Source: an uncultured Prevotellaceae bacterium (lineage in GTDB: Bacteria; Bacteroidota; Bacteroidia; Bacteroidales; Bacteroidaceae). Taken from it: a stretch of DNA of 9,854 nucleotides. Both the position numbers and the translations under genes were made by a program. The stretch spans positions 1 to 9,854 of the forward strand of contig OMTC01000072.1 of NCBI GenBank assembly GCA_900313845.1, read 5' to 3'. Of this stretch, positions 6,814 through 9,854 are shown piece after piece (the first letter of the stretch is position 1; each line of letters starts with the position of its first letter). The notes below the pieces were generated by a model, which saw only the letters and a list, made by a program, of their open reading frames with translations, ran no database searches and was not told where the DNA came from.

Positions 6814-7791
6814 TTATTGAAGAACTAATGCTGTGATTTTCTTTTTAGCATTCACAATGGCAGTACCCTTGAAATCTCGTACTCGGCTGTGAAGGGAATC
6901 GTTAGGATTGATTTTCTCATTCAAAGCGAAACGTACATTATAAATAGGTATGCCAGCTGTCACTACCTTGCTCACGTCATAGTCCGATGTCTTGAAGATT
7001 TTCACATTTCTTCCTTCATTGGTATGCTTCATGTATTTAATCACATCATCTTCTGTCGAATTCTGCTTTCCAATGTATGAAGACAAGTTTTCAGCAATGG
7101 TTTCAAGGATTTCGATGGAATCATTGTCCTGAATAGCTTGGAAATGCTTTTGAATCACTGTTGTCACTTCTTCCATTTCTTCCTCTGTCACGATGCTATT
7201 CTCTTGTGCATCTGCCAACTCGGTTTGTGCCTGAGAACGGAATTTTCCATTAGGATATTTGTCAAGATATTCCTGATAAGCATCCGGTGTGTTATGTTTC
7301 TGTGCATCAGCGAATTCAAGCGAATCGAGAACACCCAAAGCTTTTGTGCGGAAGAAACCATCGGGATGAGCATACACGTAAGTGTCAACATTCTTGATAG
7401 TGCAATTCGACTTCAAAATGGATTCCAACTCATCACGTTCGCTCTCAAATCGGGAAAGTAAGGTACTTGTTTCGGAATAATAACGTCCTTCAGGATACTG
7501 ACTCATGTAGTAGTTCAAGATATCGTAGAGCGAATCGGGCTGGTCAGTGTTTTGGTAGTGGCTAATCAACGCCCAAGCTTCATCCTCACTGTAGTTGCGG
7601 GTTTCGCGAAGCATAAACCACCAATATGCAAATCCTGCCACTGCAAGCAACAATAGAACCATAAGCAGTTTCTTAAAGAATCCCCCACTCTTTTTCTCTT
7701 TCTTCTGCTGTTGCTCTGTAGCATCAGTAGAAGGCACACGAGTCACTCTGATAATTTTGTCGTCGTCTAAATTTTGTTGGTTTGAGTCCAT
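6814..7791 (-). CDS. Single-pass membrane protein with YP-x-G (TPR-like) repeats, function unknown
   Basis: 325 aa from ATG at 7791. A charged, Gln/Lys-rich cytoplasmic N-terminus (1-41) is followed by one membrane segment at about 42-60 and a large, acidic, extracytoplasmic part. Residues 90-196 hold three related units, each with an aromatic residue, a YPEG, HPDG or YPNG turn (99-102, 142-145, 179-182) and then an aromatic or basic residue and a helix. This resembles the degenerate TPR-like repeats common in Bacteroidetes envelope proteins. The C-terminal region at about 205-325 is helical and then beta-rich (ending KGTAIVNAKKKITALVLQ) and could be a small alpha+beta, NTF2-like domain, but I cannot confirm that. 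The gene lies 45 bp after the 167-aa membrane protein gene, so the two are probably co-transcribed, and a hairpin follows it. Repeats of this kind usually mediate protein contacts; no enzymatic motif is visible. Confidence 0.82.
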   Translation of the reverse strand: MDSNQQNLDDDKIIRVTRVPSTDATEQQQKKEKKSGGFFKKLLMVLLLLAVAGFAYWWFMLRETRNYSEDEAWALISHYQNTDQPDSLYDILNYYMSQYPEGRYYSETSTLLSRFESERDELESILKSNCTIKNVDTYVYAHPDGFFRTKALGVLDSLEFADAQKHNTPDAYQEYLDKYPNGKFRSQAQTELADAQENSIVTEEEMEEVTTVIQKHFQAIQDNDSIEILETIAENLSSYIGKQNSTEDDVIKYMKHTNEGRNVKIFKTSDYDVSKVVTAGIPIYNVRFALNEKINPNDSLHSRVRDFKGTAIVNAKKKITALVLQ

Positions 7792-7795
7792 TTTC

Positions 7796-7809
7796 TTTTC
7801 AAATTGAAT
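7796..7809 (-). repeat. 14-nt AT-rich palindromic motif upstream of the 325-aa gene (copy 2)
   Basis: Identical to the 14-mer at 5330-5343. Here the palindrome TTCAA-n-TTGAA ends 6 nt before the ATG at 7791, in the 45-bp gap between the two membrane protein genes. Confidence 0.35.
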
Positions 7810-7836
7810 TTGATTGGTCTTTTATTTATTTGTTTG

Positions 7837-8340
7837 TTAATGACTTATTGGTATGGGTTGGATAGAATCCATTGGCATCAGATTCAAATCCATTTCAATT
7901 GGCATTGTATCATCGAGTTCAATGTCGATGTGCTTGTCCCTTGGATTCACATTGACAGTATCCACCACCACAGGAGGCGGAGTTTCAACGATTACCTCTT
8001 CTTCAGCAACGGTGTCCTTGTCTTGTTTACCCTGAAAGGCAACCATTTTGGGACGAGTGGGTTTGTCAAAATATATCGTTGCACCCGCAGCAAGAACAGA
8101 AGCCAAAAGGAGAATGGTGGTACTGATTTTCACGACTCTGCTTCGACTCGGATAGTAGATGCAAATCACGATGTATTCGATGGCGATGGCTATCCAAACA
8201 ATGCTGGCAATAGTGAACCCAAAGAGAAGACTTTTCATTATCATCACAATCATAACAGCAATGGCGATTGTCATGCCCAAATCGGCATAAGGCAAACGCC
8301 ACGAATGTTTGTTATCGCCTTTCTTTCCCATCTCAAACAT
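7837..8340 (-). CDS. Small membrane protein with a Pro-rich acidic tail, function unknown
   Basis: 167 aa from ATG at 8340; an alternative start is Met4 at 8331. Three hydrophobic segments are visible at about 21-38, 42-63 and 72-91, with basic loops between them (PSRSRVVK at 64-71). A soluble tail follows, rich in Asp, Glu, Pro and Val (ETPPPVVVD at 119-127, then MPIEMDLNLMPMDSIQPIPI). The tail looks unstructured and could be a periplasmic or cytoplasmic docking segment; its side of the membrane is unclear with three segments. I do not recognise the family. It is the first gene of a two-gene minus-strand unit and has a good promoter at 8384-8415. Confidence 0.75.
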   Translation of the reverse strand: MFEMGKKGDNKHSWRLPYADLGMTIAIAVMIVMIMKSLLFGFTIASIVWIAIAIEYIVICIYYPSRSRVVKISTTILLLASVLAAGATIYFDKPTRPKMVAFQGKQDKDTVAEEEVIVETPPPVVVDTVNVNPRDKHIDIELDDTMPIEMDLNLMPMDSIQPIPISH

Positions 8341-8383
8341 CTGGAGGGTTTACATTTTTCTTGTGAAAATTGTTTTTGATTTG

Positions 8384-8415
8384 CAAATTTAGAAAAATTC
8401 GAGGGACATTTCAAA
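8384..8415 (-). promoter_or_regulatory. Bacteroidetes-type promoter for the 167-aa/325-aa gene pair
   Basis: On the minus strand, TTTG (8415-8412) is followed by a 20-nt spacer and TAAATTTG (8391-8384). This matches the -33 TTTG and -7 TAnnTTTG consensus of the Bacteroidetes primary sigma factor at its usual spacing. The ATG of the 167-aa gene is 43 nt downstream. Confidence 0.65.
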
Positions 8416-8425
8416 AATATATTCC

Positions 8426-8433
8426 TAAATTTG
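8426..8433 (+). promoter_or_regulatory. Probable -7 promoter box for the DUF3298 lipoprotein gene
   Basis: TAAATTTG matches the TAnnTTTG consensus and lies 37 nt before the ATG at 8471. No TTTG is visible at the expected upstream distance (GAGGGACA is found there), so this promoter looks weaker than its minus-strand partner or may need an activator. Confidence 0.5.
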
Positions 8434-8470
8434 CACAAAATTATCAGATTAAGTCTGAATTACATTAAAA

Positions 8471-9328
8471 ATGATGTTCTGTAAACACTATATTTTATAT
8501 TTTTTCACGGCTTTGCTCTTCATGTCATGCCAGGGTAACAACAAAGTTGTAGAGTTCAGCGAAACAGAATACACGGATAGTGTCCTTTTGGCTCCCAACA
8601 ACCCCAAAGAGTCCCCTGTGTGTCAGTCCAGCATCAAGCTCATTCTCTTACAAGCTGTTGAAGGTTCGCAAATAACTGAGAATGTGGAGAAAATCAATCG
8701 TTACATCATCGACGAGATGTTGCCCAACACGCGTGGGGCAAAAGCTGAAGACGCTGCGAAAATCTTCGTAAAGGAACAAATCAAGGAGTTTGCCAATTCC
8801 GTGAAGAACCTCTATTACGAGGATTTGGATTATTTTTATGAAAACAACAGCCAATCCGATGAGGAATTCGAGGAAAACAAGCGGTTCCTGATTGACCAAT
8901 ATTGCTACGAGAGCAAAATCAATACGGAAGCGCACATTGGATATGCTGATTCAGTGGTGTGCTACAAGATGGTGGCTTACATTTATTCTGGTGGGGCACA
9001 TCCTATCACTGTCACCACGGCTACTTCCTTTTCGTTGAAAAATGGTCAACCTATCCGTCCTGTCGATTTGTTCCGTCCTGAAACTACTTCGGCATTGATT
9101 GACCGCTTAACCCAGCGCTTGATGGAGATGCAGAATGCTGAGTCAATTGAAGAACTGCAAGAAATGGGATTCCTAACGATTGCCGACATGTTTATTTCAA
9201 CCGACATGTTGCTTGAATCCCGAAAGATTGTCTTCCATTACGACCCTTACGAGTTGGCTCCATACGTATTTGGTGACATCGACATCGAGTTCTCCTACGA
9301 TGAACTTTCCGACCTGATGAATTCATAA
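8471..9328 (+). CDS. DUF3298-type lipoprotein (RsiV/PdaC C-terminal-like)
   Basis: 285 aa. A hydrophobic leader ends in the relaxed lipobox FMSC with Cys20, followed by QGNN, so it is predicted to be a lipoprotein of the cell envelope. Residues 55-170 match the region usually annotated DUF4163, including the paired helices before IYSGGAHP. The turn SGGAHP at 173-178 and the following FSLKNGQPIRPVDLF are typical of DUF3298, as is the C-terminal run FHYDPYELAPYVFG at 255-268 leading to a strand ending in YDEL. Such domains are found in anti-sigma factor RsiV and deacetylase PdaC, where they are accessory, ligand-binding parts. No catalytic domain is present here. The start is ATG at 8471 or the adjacent ATG at 8474. 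It diverges from the membrane protein pair and precedes rsmG by 51 bp, so it may share a transcript with rsmG. Confidence 0.85.
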   Translation: MMFCKHYILYFFTALLFMSCQGNNKVVEFSETEYTDSVLLAPNNPKESPVCQSSIKLILLQAVEGSQITENVEKINRYIIDEMLPNTRGAKAEDAAKIFVKEQIKEFANSVKNLYYEDLDYFYENNSQSDEEFEENKRFLIDQYCYESKINTEAHIGYADSVVCYKMVAYIYSGGAHPITVTTATSFSLKNGQPIRPVDLFRPETTSALIDRLTQRLMEMQNAESIEELQEMGFLTIADMFISTDMLLESRKIVFHYDPYELAPYVFGDIDIEFSYDELSDLMNS

Positions 9329-9350
9329 TCTCCCATCTCTACTTTTTACA

Positions 9351-9363
9351 CTTCACGCTTCAC
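9351..9363. repeat. CTTCAC short tandem before rsmG
   Basis: CTTCAC at 9351-9356 is followed by GCTTCAC at 9357-9363 in the 51-bp gap between the lipoprotein gene and rsmG. It resembles the TTCACT tract at 1376-1402. No hairpin terminator is visible in this gap. Confidence 0.3.
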
Positions 9364-9379
9364 ATTAAAAAATCTTCTC

Positions 9380-9854
9380 ATGCAACAACTCCTTAAATAC
9401 TTCCCCAACATAACATCTGAACAAAAGTCCCAATTCGAGGCTCTTGATGCTCTCTACAACGATTGGAATTCCAAAATCAACGTCATTTCCCGTAAGGACA
9501 TTCAGAATCTTTACGAGCATCATGTGCTTCATTCCCTTGCCATTGCAAAAATCATTCAGTTTCGTGCTGGTTCTCGCATTCTCGACTTGGGTTGTGGCGG
9601 TGGTTTTCCAGGGATTCCACTGGCTATCATGTTTCCCGATGTGCATTTCCATTTGGTCGATAGCATCGGCAAGAAAGTGAAAGTGGCTCAGGCAGTTGCT
9701 GAGGCAATCAAGCTTCAGAACGTTGAATTCACGCATGCTCGCGGAGAGGACATCAAGGAGAAAAACTACGATTTTGTTGTGTCGCGTGCTGTCATGCCTT
9801 TGGTTGACTTGATGAAATGCGTGAGAAAGAATATTCAGAAGGAACAGCACAACG
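9380..9854 (+). CDS. rsmG: 16S rRNA (guanine-N7)-methyltransferase RsmG (GidB), 3' end missing
   Basis: 158 codons are visible from ATG at 9380 before the window ends; RsmG is usually about 205-210 aa. It methylates N7 of G527 in 16S rRNA, using S-adenosylmethionine, in the cytoplasm. The N-terminal part carries the family signature WNSKINVISRKD at 29-40 and the YEHHVLHSLA stretch at 45-54. The SAM-binding motif LDLGCGGGFPGIPLA is at 68-82, the acidic end of strand 2 is Asp94 in LVDSIGKK, and SRAV at 135-138 matches the conserved SRA motif. Nothing suggests damage. It follows the lipoprotein gene on the same strand. Confidence 0.97.
   Translation, partial: MQQLLKYFPNITSEQKSQFEALDALYNDWNSKINVISRKDIQNLYEHHVLHSLAIAKIIQFRAGSRILDLGCGGGFPGIPLAIMFPDVHFHLVDSIGKKVKVAQAVAEAIKLQNVEFTHARGEDIKEKNYDFVVSRAVMPLVDLMKCVRKNIQKEQHN

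Larger units (their letters stand above)
8382..8435. repeat. Perfect 11-bp inverted repeat spanning the divergent promoter region
   Basis: TGCAAATTTAG at 8382-8392 is the exact reverse complement of CTAAATTTGCA at 8425-8435, separated by 32 bp. Each arm contains a TAnnTTTG -7 box (TAAATTTG) facing outward, one for each of the two divergent genes. The symmetry may come simply from two promoters with the same box, or it could also be a binding site for a dimeric regulator. Confidence 0.6.

Noticed and set aside
7804..8379. 191-codon open frame on the plus strand, rich in His and Asn
   Set aside because: It is antisense to the 167-aa membrane protein; the minus frame has membrane segments and a good promoter, while this one has neither.
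9365..9850. 161-codon open frame on the minus strand
   Set aside because: It is the shadow of rsmG, which is unambiguous.

Overview
The window looks like an ordinary chromosomal stretch from a Bacteroidales bacterium, most likely Prevotella or a close relative. This is inference, based on: the PepC-like peptidase with a signal peptide; lipoproteins with relaxed lipoboxes; near absence of Shine-Dalgarno sequences; TAnnTTTG-type promoter -7 boxes; moderate GC content with AT-rich intergenic gaps; and the characteristic N-terminus of the RsmG homologue. I see no tRNA, rRNA, CRISPR array, insertion sequence or phage gene.

Layout. Minus strand, right to left: a small membrane protein (8340-7837); a single-pass membrane protein with short YP-x-G repeats (7791-6814); a hairpin; an S41/PDZ-like lipoprotein (6707-5361); a PMCA-type Ca2+ P-type ATPase (5336-2823); an NhaC-family antiporter (2847-1378); a GC-rich hairpin repeat; and an exported C1-family peptidase of the bleomycin hydrolase/PepC type (1281 to beyond the left edge). 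Plus strand, right side: a DUF3298-type lipoprotein (8471-9328) and the start of rsmG (9380 to beyond the right edge). The two strands diverge from a compact promoter region at about 8380-8436, where two -7 boxes form a perfect 11-bp inverted repeat.

How the genes may work together. The lipoprotein, the Ca2+ ATPase and the antiporter are packed together (24-bp gap, then a 25-bp overlap) and probably form one transcript concerned with cation homeostasis at the inner membrane: Ca2+ export by ATP, and Na+/H+ (or related) exchange by NhaC. The lipoprotein is the most interesting member. It has the S41 protease architecture, but the positions expected to hold the catalytic Ser and Lys are Gly352 and Gln380, so it is probably a pseudoprotease that binds peptide or protein rather than cutting it. 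The ATPase appears to start at TTG. The 167-aa and 325-aa membrane proteins form a separate two-gene unit of unknown function.

Nothing here is clearly a new defence or mobile system. The points worth a second look are the pseudoprotease tied to a Ca2+ pump, the symmetric divergent promoter, and the repeat hairpins at gene ends.
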